Assembly: GCA_035275265.1 (NCBI GenBank)
Contig: DATENC010000004.1
Coordinates: 143,077-207,076, forward strand
Direction: 5' to 3'
DNA length: 64,000 nt
Source of the DNA: JACQAP01 sp035275265
GTDB lineage: Bacteria > Pseudomonadota > Gammaproteobacteria > Burkholderiales > JACQAP01
Below are positions 25,406 to 32,803 of this stretch, piece after piece. Every line of letters starts with the position of its first letter. Positions within the stretch are counted from its first letter, which is position 1. The position numbers and the translations under genes were made by a program. The notes under the pieces were generated by a model. It was not told the DNA's origin. It saw only the letters and a program-made list of their open reading frames with translations, and searched no databases.

Positions 25406-26899
25406 ATGAGCCCGGCTCCAGCATCTGCTGCACGCGGCACGGTTCCTTTCGGGAATCTCCCGCCACTGCAACTTTCCACGCTTCCTGTATTCATCGGCCT
25501 GTTCGCTTACGTGGGACCCGGCATTCTCTGGGCCGCGCTGGCGCAGGGTTCCGGTGAACTGATCTTCTGGCCCTACATCACCGCCAAATACGGCGCCGCT
25601 TTCCTCGGCCTGCTGATTCCCGCCGCACTACTGCAGTACTGGCTCAACCTCGAGATCTGTCGCTACACCATCGTCACCGGCGAAACGCCGATGACCGGAT
25701 TCAGCCGCATCGGTCGCTGGTTCGCCTGGTTCGCCTGGATACTGGTGTTCGTGGAAAATATCTGGTTCGGTGCCTACGCCTCGGCCGGAGGCACGGCGCT
25801 GGCCGCGCTCACCGGATTCCCCGACGGCTGGACGCCGCGCGGACAATCGCTGTTCTGGGGGTATCTCACCATATCGATCTATCTGGTGGCGCTGGTGGCC
25901 AGCCGCGTTGCCTACACTTTCGTCGAGAGATTTTCGATGGTTGTGGTTTTCATCACCATGAGCGGGATCATCTTCGCCGTTTTTCAGGGACCGGTCCTGG
26001 CTGTCACAGGAGAGTTTTTCGGCGCCCTGATTCCGCACTTGACCATTCCCGCGGACGTTCCGAACTGGGACCCGGCGGACTGGAATACGCTCGCGACTTG
26101 CATCGCCTTTGCCGGCGCGGGTGGGATGGGACAGCTTTTTATCGCCTACTGGATGCGGGACAAGGGCATCGGCATGGGCAAGAACGTCGGCCGCATCACA
26201 TCGCCGATCACGGGCAAGGCCGAGACCATCCCTGCAACCGGTTTTTACTTCGCCGACACCGAGGAGAACAAGAAAAATTACAAGGGCTGGGTGCGCTATT
26301 TCAGCCTTGAGAACGGGATCGGCGTGGGACTGAACCTGGCGACCACCATCATCATGTGCTGGCTGGCGTACGCGCTGCTACTGCCGAAAGGCATCATTCC
26401 CAAGGGCTGGGAAATCGCCGTGGTGCAATCGGCATTTTTCGAAGTGGCATGGGGCACGATAGGCAAGGCGCTGTTCCTGATTGTAGCGGCCGCGTTCCTG
26501 TGCGATGCCTGGTTGCAGCTTACCGACGGTTTTTCGCGCATCCAGGCGGACTTTTTCTACTCGAACATCAAGGGCGCGCAGAAGCTGCACTATCGGAGTT
26601 GGTATTACATCTTCGTCGGCATCTTCACCGTGCTGACCGTGGTTACCATGGCGCTGGCTCAGCCGGGCACGCTGATCATCATCCGTGGAGTCGTGGCGTT
26701 CCTCGCGATGGCCATCATCGCGCCGGCTTTCGTGTATCTGAATTACGTAATGCTGCCCAGGGTGTTCCCGAAATGGGTGAAACCTCATCCAGTGACGCAG
26801 GTGCTGATGCTGGTGTGCACGCTTACCTATATGGTGATGGCGGTGGGTTACGTCTATCTCAACTGGGCACAACTCAGTAAATTGGTGACCGGCGGCTGA
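25406..26899 (+). CDS. Nramp-fold transporter lacking the canonical metal-binding motif
   Basis: A 497-residue inner-membrane protein with about 11-12 hydrophobic segments. It aligns by eye to Nramp/MntH in layout: FAYVGPGILWAALAQ is TM1 and VTGETPMTGFSRIG matches the TM2-3 loop. The DPGN metal motif of TM1 is replaced by AQGSGE. The TM6 MPHN-type motif is replaced by GAGGMGQLFIAYWMRDKG. Substrate residues for Mn/Fe are therefore missing, and a divalent-metal role should not be assumed. Annotation pipelines would still call this an Nramp family protein. It is convergent with a GMC oxidoreductase gene 18 bases away. The ATG at 25406 follows an AAAAGGGGAGG ribosome-binding site. Confidence 0.82.
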   Translation: MSPAPASAARGTVPFGNLPPLQLSTLPVFIGLFAYVGPGILWAALAQGSGELIFWPYITAKYGAAFLGLLIPAALLQYWLNLEICRYTIVTGETPMTGFSRIGRWFAWFAWILVFVENIWFGAYASAGGTALAALTGFPDGWTPRGQSLFWGYLTISIYLVALVASRVAYTFVERFSMVVVFITMSGIIFAVFQGPVLAVTGEFFGALIPHLTIPADVPNWDPADWNTLATCIAFAGAGGMGQLFIAYWMRDKGIGMGKNVGRITSPITGKAETIPATGFYFADTEENKKNYKGWVRYFSLENGIGVGLNLATTIIMCWLAYALLLPKGIIPKGWEIAVVQSAFFEVAWGTIGKALFLIVAAAFLCDAWLQLTDGFSRIQADFFYSNIKGAQKLHYRSWYYIFVGIFTVLTVVTMALAQPGTLIIIRGVVAFLAMAIIAPAFVYLNYVMLPRVFPKWVKPHPVTQVLMLVCTLTYMVMAVGYVYLNWAQLSKLVTGG

Positions 26900-26917
26900 C
26901 GGCTGCAGCTGCACGTT

Positions 26918-28546
26918 TCAACGCTTCCTGGCGTCTTCCTTCACGAATTCGGCGCCCTTCTCGGCGATCATCGTCGTAGGCGCATTGGTATTGCCGGACG
27001 TGATGCGCGGCATCACCGATGCATCGATCACACGCAAGCCGGCAATGCCGCGCACGCGCAGGCGGTCATCCACTACCGCGAGTTCATCGCCGCCCATTCT
27101 GCAGGTGCCGACCGGGTGGAAGATGGTGGTTCCGAGATCGCTGGCCGCGCTCATCAGCGCGAGGTCGGTCTTGAAGTCGGGACCGGGCTTGAATTCCTCC
27201 GGCTGGTATTTTGCGAGCGCTCTCGCCTGCATGATGCGGCGGGTGAAGCGGATCGCCTCTACGGCCACTATCTTGTCCTCACTGGTGGAAAGATAGTTGA
27301 GCGTGATGGCCGGATGCGCGTGCGGGTCGGAACTCTTGATACGCACGTGCCCGCGGCTGGTGGGGCGCAGGTTGCACACCGACGGCGTGATCGCGGGAAA
27401 AGCATGCAGCGGCGAGCCGAACTTGTCCAGGGACAGCGGTTGCACATGCCATTCGATGTTCGGCGACGGCTGCGCCGGATTGCTTTTCGCGAACGCGCCC
27501 AGTTGCGAGGGCGGCATGGTCAGCGGGCCAGTGCGGAAGAACAGGTACTCGAGCCCCATCGCCATTTTTCCGAACACGCTGTTGGCACGCTCGTTGAGCG
27601 TGTGCACGTTCTTCACCTGATACATCATTCGGATCTGCAGGTGGTCGTGCAGATTTTCACCCACTCCGGGAAGATCGTGTTCGACGTGTATGCCGAGATA
27701 CTGCAGCAACGCCCCTGGGCCGATACCGGAGAGCTGAAGAATCTGCGGTGACCCGATCGCGCCAGCGGCGAGGATTACTTCGCCCCGGGCTTCGGCGAAC
27801 TCGTTGCCGCGCAGACCGAGACTGAATTCCACACCGGTGGCCTTCTTCACGGATCCCGACGTCTGCAGGCGCACACGCTTCACGTGCGCGTGAGTGAGCA
27901 CCGTCAGGTTCGGCCGATGCATCACCGGCCGCAGAAAGGCCTTGGTGTTGCTCCAGCGCACGCCGCGCCGCTGGTTCATCTGAAAATAGGCGTTGCCGAA
28001 ATTGTCGCCGCGATTGAATTCCTCGATCTTCGGAATGCCGCATTCCTCCGCAGCCTCGCGCCAGGCATCGAGGATTTCCCAATTCACCCGCCGCTCCTCG
28101 ACGCGCAGTTCGCCGCCGGCGCCGTGCAGCTCGTCCGCGCCGTGCTGGTAATCTTCTGTTCGCTTGAAGTACGGGAGCACCTCGTCCCACGACCAGCCCT
28201 TGTTTGTGAGCGTGGCCCAGTGATCGTAATCGCTCTTTTGTCCGCGCATGTAGATCATCGCGTTGATCGAGGAGCAGCCTGCGAGCACGCGCCCCCGGGC
28301 ATAGCCGAGCGAGCGGCCATTCAGTCCCGGATCGGGTTCTGTCTTGTCGCACCAATCGGTGCGCGGGTTGCCGATGGTGTAGAGATATCCGACCGGAACA
28401 TGGATCCAGAAGTAATCGTCCTTGCCGCCCGCCTCGAGCAGTAGAACGCGCACGTCAGGATCCGCGCTCAGACGATTGGCGAGCAGGCAGCCGGCCGAAC
28501 CGGCGCCGACGATGACGTAGTCGAATGGTCCCAGCGATTGGGCCAT
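26918..28546 (-). CDS. GMC-family FAD-dependent oxidoreductase (choline/alcohol dehydrogenase-like)
   Basis: A 542-residue cytosolic flavoprotein. The N-terminal dinucleotide fold is DYVIVGAGSAGCLLANRLS, then VLLLEAGG. GMC signature 1 (GRVLAGCSSINAMIYMRG) and signature 2 (GAIGSPQILQLSGIGP) are present. The C-terminal active-site region HPVGTCRMG precedes the final flavin-binding VRGIAGLRVIDASVMP and the ITSGNTNAPTTMIAEKGA motif. It oxidises an alcohol to an aldehyde or acid with FAD. It lies close to BetA-type enzymes, though without betaine genes nearby. The start has an AAGGAAG ribosome-binding site. The convergent neighbour is the Nramp-fold transporter. Confidence 0.9.
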   Translation of the reverse strand: MAQSLGPFDYVIVGAGSAGCLLANRLSADPDVRVLLLEAGGKDDYFWIHVPVGYLYTIGNPRTDWCDKTEPDPGLNGRSLGYARGRVLAGCSSINAMIYMRGQKSDYDHWATLTNKGWSWDEVLPYFKRTEDYQHGADELHGAGGELRVEERRVNWEILDAWREAAEECGIPKIEEFNRGDNFGNAYFQMNQRRGVRWSNTKAFLRPVMHRPNLTVLTHAHVKRVRLQTSGSVKKATGVEFSLGLRGNEFAEARGEVILAAGAIGSPQILQLSGIGPGALLQYLGIHVEHDLPGVGENLHDHLQIRMMYQVKNVHTLNERANSVFGKMAMGLEYLFFRTGPLTMPPSQLGAFAKSNPAQPSPNIEWHVQPLSLDKFGSPLHAFPAITPSVCNLRPTSRGHVRIKSSDPHAHPAITLNYLSTSEDKIVAVEAIRFTRRIMQARALAKYQPEEFKPGPDFKTDLALMSAASDLGTTIFHPVGTCRMGGDELAVVDDRLRVRGIAGLRVIDASVMPRITSGNTNAPTTMIAEKGAEFVKEDARKR

Positions 28547-28920
28547 CGCTTCCTTTATATATGGGGTAAATCCGGGCGAGCCCGGACGCGGCTCGATGCG
28601 GCGGCAGAGATTATGCCCGATTGGGTGCGCTGGACAATTCCTTCGTTGAGCAGCCCCCGTTCACAACTCGTTCACTCATCACCCTTCACGCTTTCCTTTC
28701 ACTGACCCATTGGTTTTTCCAAGCGCCGTCGAAATTTCGTTCGACTTGGGTCGATCCGTGACGCTTTTCGCCAAAAGAGCTGTTGACCCTTCGTCATTGC
28801 CATGCGTCGGCATTCAGACACTCACTTTTTTCCTTAAGAAACAGAGCACATTCGAACAATAGTGCGAGTGTCATTTTTTCAACATGGCTCAATGGCATAG
28901 CCATTGCGACAGGAAAGGTA
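28547..28920. other. Gene-free stretch upstream of the PagP-like gene
   Basis: This stretch lies between the GMC start and the structured leader. It contains a pyrimidine-rich repeat copy (TTCACTCATCACCCTTCACG, about 28671..28690), T-rich blocks near 28827 and 28873, and a TTGACC at 28783. I do not find a matching -10 at 16-18 bp. No ORF is convincing. It may hold the promoter for the leader and gene that follow. Confidence 0.4.
28660..28706. repeat. Pyrimidine-arm repeat copy 6
   Basis: Units TTCACAACTCG, TTCACTCATCACCC, TTCACGC and TTTCACTGACCC belong to the same TTCAC/TCACTC vocabulary as the right arms of the repeat copies at 31631 and 32764. Read on the other strand they are GTGAA-type units. 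Confidence 0.5.
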
Positions 28921-28996
28921 CGCCTGGGGGTCGCGGCGTACAGGGAGATCGGGTGTCTTTTTGCACCCCGTTCGCGCAAACCCCAGGTGCTTTTTT
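28921..28996 (+). ncRNA. Structured leader ending in a terminator-like U-run
   Basis: A 9-bp stem (28921..28929 with 28981..28989, one G-T pair) encloses CGCG/CGCG pairing (28932..28935 with 28973..28976) and an inner GGGTG/CACCC hairpin (28951..28955 with 28964..28968). Six T residues follow (28991..28996). The ATG of the PagP-like gene is 72 bases downstream. The GCACC at 28963 can alternatively pair with GGTGC at 28986 next to the U-run, so two exclusive folds exist. It could be an attenuator or the 3' end of an sRNA. I do not recognise a known riboswitch class. Confidence 0.5.
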
Positions 28997-29068
28997 CCCA
29001 AGTTCGTAAGCGTGCTTAAGCCACGCGCGACCCCAACAGGACGGCAGCCCCCGGAGGTCAAGGCCCGT

Positions 29069-29671
29069 ATGAAGGATCAACGAACATTGTCGGTGCTTCG
29101 AGCTGTTTTCGCCGGATTGGCGTTGACGGTGCTTGGTGCTGCCGCAGCAGACGACCGTGGCAGTGATGTTGCAGCTGGTGGCGCCAGTGTAAACGCCGCT
29201 TCATCGGAGCAGGACCGGCCGGCAGATGCCTGGTTCAATCTCGATGCGCTGGACCTCAACGTGTACGGGTTTTCGTACCATCCCGACCGCGAGGCCATTC
29301 ACCGCTTGCACCTGGACAACGAAGTCAATCCCGGGCTAGGACTTCACTACGAATTTTCCGACACGGAACGGGGAACCGCTTTTGCCGAGATTGGCGCGTA
29401 CAAGGATTCCGGGTCGAACCTGGCGAAGTTGATAGCACTGGGCTACCAGTACAAATTTGCAAAGCGTTGGAGGATTGGCGGGGCCCTCGCCGTCGTGCAC
29501 AGCGATACCTACAACGATGGCATAACCTTTCTCGCCATGATCCCGTTGATCACCTACGACATGGGTCGCGTCAAAATCAACGCGACATATCTTCCGAAGT
29601 TAGGGCATTACAACGAGGTCGATGCGTTCGGTTTCTACATCAGCATTCCATTTGGAAAGTGGACGCGATAA
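29069..29671 (+). CDS. Divergent PagP-like outer-membrane beta-barrel (lipid A palmitoyltransferase-like)
   Basis: A 200-residue protein. The ATG at 29069 has a CGGAGG ribosome-binding site and starts a signal peptide (about 1-26, ending AAAADD). After an Ala/Ser-rich linker the mature part is a short beta-barrel rich in alternating aromatic residues. Three features match PagP: a histidine in an early strand (YGFSYHPDRE, H71), the KDS motif AYKDSGSN (D113, S114) at the same spacing as the PagP H33/D76/S77 triad, and a late INATYLPKL/FGFYISIPF block like PagP's TYIPG…FAWMRFQF. PagP moves palmitate from phospholipid to lipid A in the outer membrane. Homology is inferred from these anchors only. 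A different 8-strand barrel is the alternative. Confidence 0.6.
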   Translation: MKDQRTLSVLRAVFAGLALTVLGAAAADDRGSDVAAGGASVNAASSEQDRPADAWFNLDALDLNVYGFSYHPDREAIHRLHLDNEVNPGLGLHYEFSDTERGTAFAEIGAYKDSGSNLAKLIALGYQYKFAKRWRIGGALAVVHSDTYNDGITFLAMIPLITYDMGRVKINATYLPKLGHYNEVDAFGFYISIPFGKWTR

Positions 29672-29688
29672 TCCGGGGGGTACATCTG

Positions 29689-29946
29689 ATGAAGAACGAC
29701 ATTCTCAAGAAAATCCGTCCTGACGCAGGGTGCATGCGATGCGGCCGCGCCTACAACGGCTCTGTCGAAAGAACCGTCATGTGCGCAATTCCCAATAGCA
29801 CCGGGATGCCCTGCGGCGGTAGAGTTTTCTGGCGCGCGAATCCGGAGGACTGGACCGAATGTCCAATGTGTGCCGGCACGGGGTTGAGTACAGACAAACC
29901 TTGTCAGCGCTGCCACGGTGACGGGTGGCTCATGGGAACGCGCTAG
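29689..29946 (+). CDS. Small protein with DnaJ-type zinc-finger (CxxCxGxG) motif
   Basis: An 85-residue soluble protein 17 bases after the PagP-like stop, with its own GGGGGGTAC ribosome-binding tract. It has two cysteine clusters: CMRCGRAYNG near the N-terminus with a following Cys, and ECPMCAGTG…PCQRCHGDG at the C-terminus, which are one and a half copies of the CxxCxGxG DnaJ zinc-finger repeat. A zinc-binding or redox-folding adaptor role is plausible, but I cannot assign a function. It is co-directional with and probably cotranscribed with the PagP-like gene. Confidence 0.65.
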   Translation: MKNDILKKIRPDAGCMRCGRAYNGSVERTVMCAIPNSTGMPCGGRVFWRANPEDWTECPMCAGTGLSTDKPCQRCHGDGWLMGTR

Positions 29947-30009
29947 CTTTCGCACCCGTCGCTACCCTCTTCTGATTCACGTTTTCATTGCCGTTCGGCC
30001 AGATTGACT

Positions 30010-30029
30010 AGTGACAAGTAACGAGTGAC
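30010..30029. repeat. Intergenic GTGACAAGTAACGAGTGA repeat, copy 7
   Basis: AGTGACAAGTAACGAGTGAC sits just beyond the stop of the IclR gene (minus strand) and after the zinc-finger gene. The same sequence pattern is found at 1076..1098 and 5141..5163. Confidence 0.5.
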
Positions 30030-30038
30030 CGTGGGAAT

Positions 30039-30866
30039 TCAGGCGGGCCGGAACCGGAGCGCCGTATTGATCTGGTCTGCGGCCCGCTTCAGCACAGGCA
30101 GAAAATTCCTGGCCACATCGGTAGCGGAGGTCCTGGATGCCTGGCAACTGACGTTCATCGCCGCGACCGTGCGGCCGGCGCGGTCCACCAGCGGCACCGA
30201 AATCGAAACCAGCCCGTCCTCGAGTTCCTGATTGACCAGCGACCAGCCTTTGCGGCGATCGTCGCGGATGATCTGCTCGAGCCTCGCGCGATCGGTGACG
30301 GTGCGCGCGGTATACGCCTGGATCTGGCTGCGGTCCAGGACTTCATCGAGTTCTTCCTCGCTCAAGCCCCCAAGTAGCACCCTGCCCATCGACGTGCACC
30401 ACGCTGGCAGGCGGCTGCCGATCGACAGGTTGATGGTCATGATCTTCTTGGTGGGTACCCGCAGGATGTAGAGTATCTCGGTGTCGTTCAGCACCGATGC
30501 TGAACAGGACTCGTGCACCTCGTTCACCACTTCTTCCATGAAGGGTTCGGCCAGGTCCCAGAGTGGGGTGGAAGACAGGTAGGAATAGCCAAGGTCGAGG
30601 ATTTTGGGCGTGAGATAGAAGTCGCGTCCGTCGGTGCCGACGTAGTTCAGCGCCTGTAGCGTGAGCAGGATGCGGCGGGCGCCGGCACGCGAAAGGCCCG
30701 CCTTCGCTGCTACTTGCGACAGCGTCATGGTGCGCGAGTCGCGGCCGAAGGCGCTGATCACCGATAGGCCTTTGGCGAAGGATTGCAGGAAGGCATCTTT
30801 TCCGCGGCCTTGGCGCGTGGGCGTTTCGCGAGCGTTTACTCGCAGCGCTTTTGCAGGCTGCCTCAC
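30039..30866 (-). CDS. IclR-family regulator of the hydroquinone cluster (PcaR/PobR/PcaU-like)
   Basis: A 275-residue regulator. I place the start at the GTG at 30866 (GGAAAGGTCGGA upstream). The longer in-frame form from 30974 would translate through the operator at 30928..30963. The N-terminal winged helix-turn-helix contains MTLSQVAAKAGLSRAGARRILLTL. The C-terminal IclR effector domain includes VHESCSASVLNDTEILYILRVP, GSRLPAWCTSMGRVLL and the closing VSCQASRTSATDV. The GSRLPAWCTSMGR block is the one found in protocatechuate and p-hydroxybenzoate regulators. It is divergent from the hydroquinone dioxygenase gene and is probably its effector-dependent activator and its own repressor. Confidence 0.9.
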   Translation of the reverse strand: MRQPAKALRVNARETPTRQGRGKDAFLQSFAKGLSVISAFGRDSRTMTLSQVAAKAGLSRAGARRILLTLQALNYVGTDGRDFYLTPKILDLGYSYLSSTPLWDLAEPFMEEVVNEVHESCSASVLNDTEILYILRVPTKKIMTINLSIGSRLPAWCTSMGRVLLGGLSEEELDEVLDRSQIQAYTARTVTDRARLEQIIRDDRRKGWSLVNQELEDGLVSISVPLVDRAGRTVAAMNVSCQASRTSATDVARNFLPVLKRAADQINTALRFRPA

Positions 30867-30927
30867 TCCGACCTTTCCCCGACGGCTTCGCCGGACTGTT
30901 GACACGCTCCGCGCGATTGGCCTAATG

Positions 30928-30963
30928 TGTTCGCTATAAAAACAAATGTTCGCATAGCGAACA
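30928..30963. promoter_or_regulatory. Tripartite IclR-type operator
   Basis: Three copies of a 10-mer: TGTTCGCTAT at 30928..30937, TGTTCGCATA at 30947..30956, and the inverted TGTTCGCTAT (ATAGCGAACA) at 30954..30963. Copies two and three form the palindrome GTTCGC-ATA-GCGAAC. One direct repeat plus one palindrome is the layout described for the PcaU and PobR operators of the protocatechuate pathway. It lies between the regulator (start 30866, minus) and the dioxygenase gene (start 31067, plus), where it could control both. A TTTATAG sequence on the minus strand inside it may be the regulator's -10. Confidence 0.75.
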
Positions 30964-31066
30964 AGAATCGGCAAGCGCAGGGCGCAACTCGGTAACGACT
31001 GCCGGATTCGACCGGCAGTCCGTCACGCCGCTGCCGCAATCCAGAAAAACTGACAGAGGAGGACGC

Positions 31067-31564
31067 ATGGCTACCTATCACACCGTTTTCGGGTCCCTGG
31101 GCAATTACCAGAAGGGGACCATGGAAATCATCAACGACAATCCCAAGCACTACGTGTTCTCGAACGTCTTCGAGGTCGCGGCGAAATCGAAGCCCTACGA
31201 GAAAGTCGCGGTCGCGAAGAACCTCGAATATGTAATCGAGGCGATACGCGCCGAAGGCACTTCACCGTGGATGGCATGCGCCCACGACGAATTCGCGGTG
31301 GTCATGGACGGGGAAGTCGAGATCGAGTACGTCAAGCTCGAAGCCGCGGAATCTGTAGCGCCTTCCAAGGAAGGAACCGTGTTGGTCAAAGGCGAACCAA
31401 AGGGCAAACGCATGGGATCCGTCAAACTCAAGCGCGGCCATCAGGCGCTCCTTCCCAAGGGTGCGGCCTACCGCTTCAAGGCGACGCGCCCGTCGGCGAT
31501 GATCCAGCAGACCCTGAAGGGCGAACTCACCAGGGAAAAGTGGGGCGAGATCTGCGCAAAATGA
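31067..31564 (+). CDS. Hydroquinone 1,2-dioxygenase small subunit (PnpC1/HapC/HqdA-like)
   Basis: A 165-residue cupin-type protein, matching the about 18 kDa small subunit of two-component hydroquinone dioxygenases (PnpCD, HapCD). It has a characteristic N-terminus (VFGSLGNYQKGTMEIINDNPKHYVFSNVFEVA) and the later cupin strands DEFAVVMDGEVEIEY and GHQALLPKGAAYRFKA. With the large subunit it cleaves hydroquinone to 4-hydroxymuconic semialdehyde using Fe(II) and O2. The iron ligands are on the large subunit. It is the first gene after the operator and has an AGAGGAGG ribosome-binding site. The gap to the large-subunit gene is filled by repeat copy A, unusual for a two-subunit enzyme operon. Confidence 0.87.
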   Translation: MATYHTVFGSLGNYQKGTMEIINDNPKHYVFSNVFEVAAKSKPYEKVAVAKNLEYVIEAIRAEGTSPWMACAHDEFAVVMDGEVEIEYVKLEAAESVAPSKEGTVLVKGEPKGKRMGSVKLKRGHQALLPKGAAYRFKATRPSAMIQQTLKGELTREKWGEICAK

Positions 31565-31566
31565 AT

Positions 31567-31688
31567 GGAGAGGGGAGAGGGACGAGGGATGAGGGAAGAG
31601 GGGAGGGAATGAACGCCGCAACGCGGCGACCCTTCACTCCTTCACTCATTCACCTTTCACCAGTCACTTGTCACGCGTCACCAATCAC
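31567..31688. repeat. Inverted-arm intergenic repeat, copy A (inside the dioxygenase operon)
   Basis: Left arm: GAGAGG, GGGACGAGGGATGAGGG, AAGAGGGGAGGG. The centre is the hairpin CGCCGC-AAC-GCGGCG at 31614..31628. The right arm is the TTCAC family (CCTTCACTCCTTCACTCATT, CACCTTTCACCAGTCACTTG). The segment GAATGAACGCCGC(A/G)ACGCGGCG plus ACCCTTCACTC is almost identical in copy B at 32739..32769. It fills the 145-base gap between the two dioxygenase subunit genes without adding an ORF. Confidence 0.75.
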
Positions 31689-31709
31689 CAGATTTGCGGA
31701 GAAAATCCT

Positions 31710-32702
31710 ATGAATGCACCTGCGGAAATCAAACTACCGGCAACCATCGCCGGCTACAAGACCTTCACCCTGGGCGAATTCACCTTGGCCCGCGACGAAT
31801 ATTTCGTCACCCTTACCTGGCCGGCGAAAGGCCAGCGCCAGTCGCACACGATGAGCGCGGATGCTTTCCTACGCGCGATGATGCGCGACGTGGCGTGGGG
31901 TTTTTTCTATGGCCTGGTCAACTTCGACACAGTCTTCGGTACCCGCAATCTTTACGGCAAAGTGGAACTGTTCGCGGGGCGCTACAACGAGGCCATCCAC
32001 GGCGCCGGACTGTCCTACGTCGAGACCTTCGAGACGCCCAAGGCGATGGCGAAGTTCAAGGAAATTCTCTCTGACTGGGTGAATGCCGGCTTCGACCCGT
32101 TTGCCGCTCCCTCGGAGACCGGCAACACCGCCTTCGGCGAAAAAAACGGCAACAACGTTGCCGCCATCGAACGATTCCGCGTGGCGACCAAACGCATGCC
32201 GGGACTGGATGGCGATTCGCCGTTGCGCAACGACTCCAACGGCTACGCGATCAACCGTGCGTTTACCGATGTAGGACAGGAAGAGCCCGAGATCAAGGCC
32301 GAGGCTGGCTTTGAGAAAGAACTGCACGCGTTCAACCTGTTCAGGTACCTGTCGCGATCGGACGTGACCTGGAACCCCTCGGTGACTTCGGTATGCAGGA
32401 ACAGCCTGTTCTGCCCGACCACCGAGGAGTACATCCTGCCGATCATCCACGGCAACGATCGTGTCGAGTGGTTCGTGCAGCTCTCGGACGAGATCACGTG
32501 GGAAGTCGCGGATCGCGAAACCGGACGGCCGCGCGCGCGCCTGACGATGAAGGCCGGCGACGTCGCGGCGATGCCGGCGGACATCCGCCACCAGGGATTC
32601 TCCAAGAAGCGCTCGATGCTGCTGGTGTGGGAGAACGCCACGCCCGATCTGCCGAAGCGTTATGAGCGCGGCGAACTCAAGCCGTATCCGGTCGAGTTCT
32701 GA
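31710..32702 (+). CDS. Hydroquinone 1,2-dioxygenase large (catalytic) subunit (PnpC2/PnpD/HapD/HqdB-like)
   Basis: A 330-residue protein, the length of the about 38 kDa large subunit. The bicupin carries the motif IIHGNDRVEWF, giving H247, N249 and E253, and a distal H294 in ADIRHQGF. These fit the His-Asn-Glu-His iron site I recall for PnpCD, at a constant offset of nine residues. The set of family landmarks is complete (WGFFYGLVNFDTVFG, HAFNLFRYLSRSDVTWNP). It cleaves hydroquinone at the 1,2 bond. The start at 31710 is the ATG after the repeat, and no strong ribosome-binding site is visible. The upper pathway (nitrophenol or hydroxyacetophenone) genes are absent. Confidence 0.88.
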   Translation: MNAPAEIKLPATIAGYKTFTLGEFTLARDEYFVTLTWPAKGQRQSHTMSADAFLRAMMRDVAWGFFYGLVNFDTVFGTRNLYGKVELFAGRYNEAIHGAGLSYVETFETPKAMAKFKEILSDWVNAGFDPFAAPSETGNTAFGEKNGNNVAAIERFRVATKRMPGLDGDSPLRNDSNGYAINRAFTDVGQEEPEIKAEAGFEKELHAFNLFRYLSRSDVTWNPSVTSVCRNSLFCPTTEEYILPIIHGNDRVEWFVQLSDEITWEVADRETGRPRARLTMKAGDVAAMPADIRHQGFSKKRSMLLVWENATPDLPKRYERGELKPYPVEF

Positions 32703-32708
32703 GAATAC

Positions 32709-32797
32709 AGGGGAGAGAGGCGAGGGCCGAGGGGCGAGGGAATGAACGCCGCGACGCGGCGACCCTTCACCCTTCACTCATTCACTCCTTCACCCCT
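32709..32797. repeat. Inverted-arm intergenic repeat, copy B (inside the dioxygenase operon)
   Basis: Same architecture as copy A: a purine arm (GGGGAGAGAGGCGAGGG, CCGAGGGGCGAGGG), the central hairpin CGCCGC-GAC-GCGGCG at 32747..32761, and a TTCAC arm (CCTTCACCCTTCACTCATTC, ACTCCTTCACCCC). It separates the large dioxygenase subunit from the dehydrogenase gene, whose ATG is 6 bases beyond the repeat. Confidence 0.75.
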
Positions 32798-32803
32798 AAT
32801 GAA

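Noticed and set aside
28783..28811. TTGACC as -35 of a promoter for the structured leader
   Set aside because: No -10-like hexamer lies 16-18 bp downstream (GTCGGC at 17 bp).
30867..30974. Extended N-terminus of the IclR regulator beginning at 30974
   Set aside because: It would translate the tripartite operator, has no ribosome-binding site, and is followed by a GTG with a proper site at 30866.
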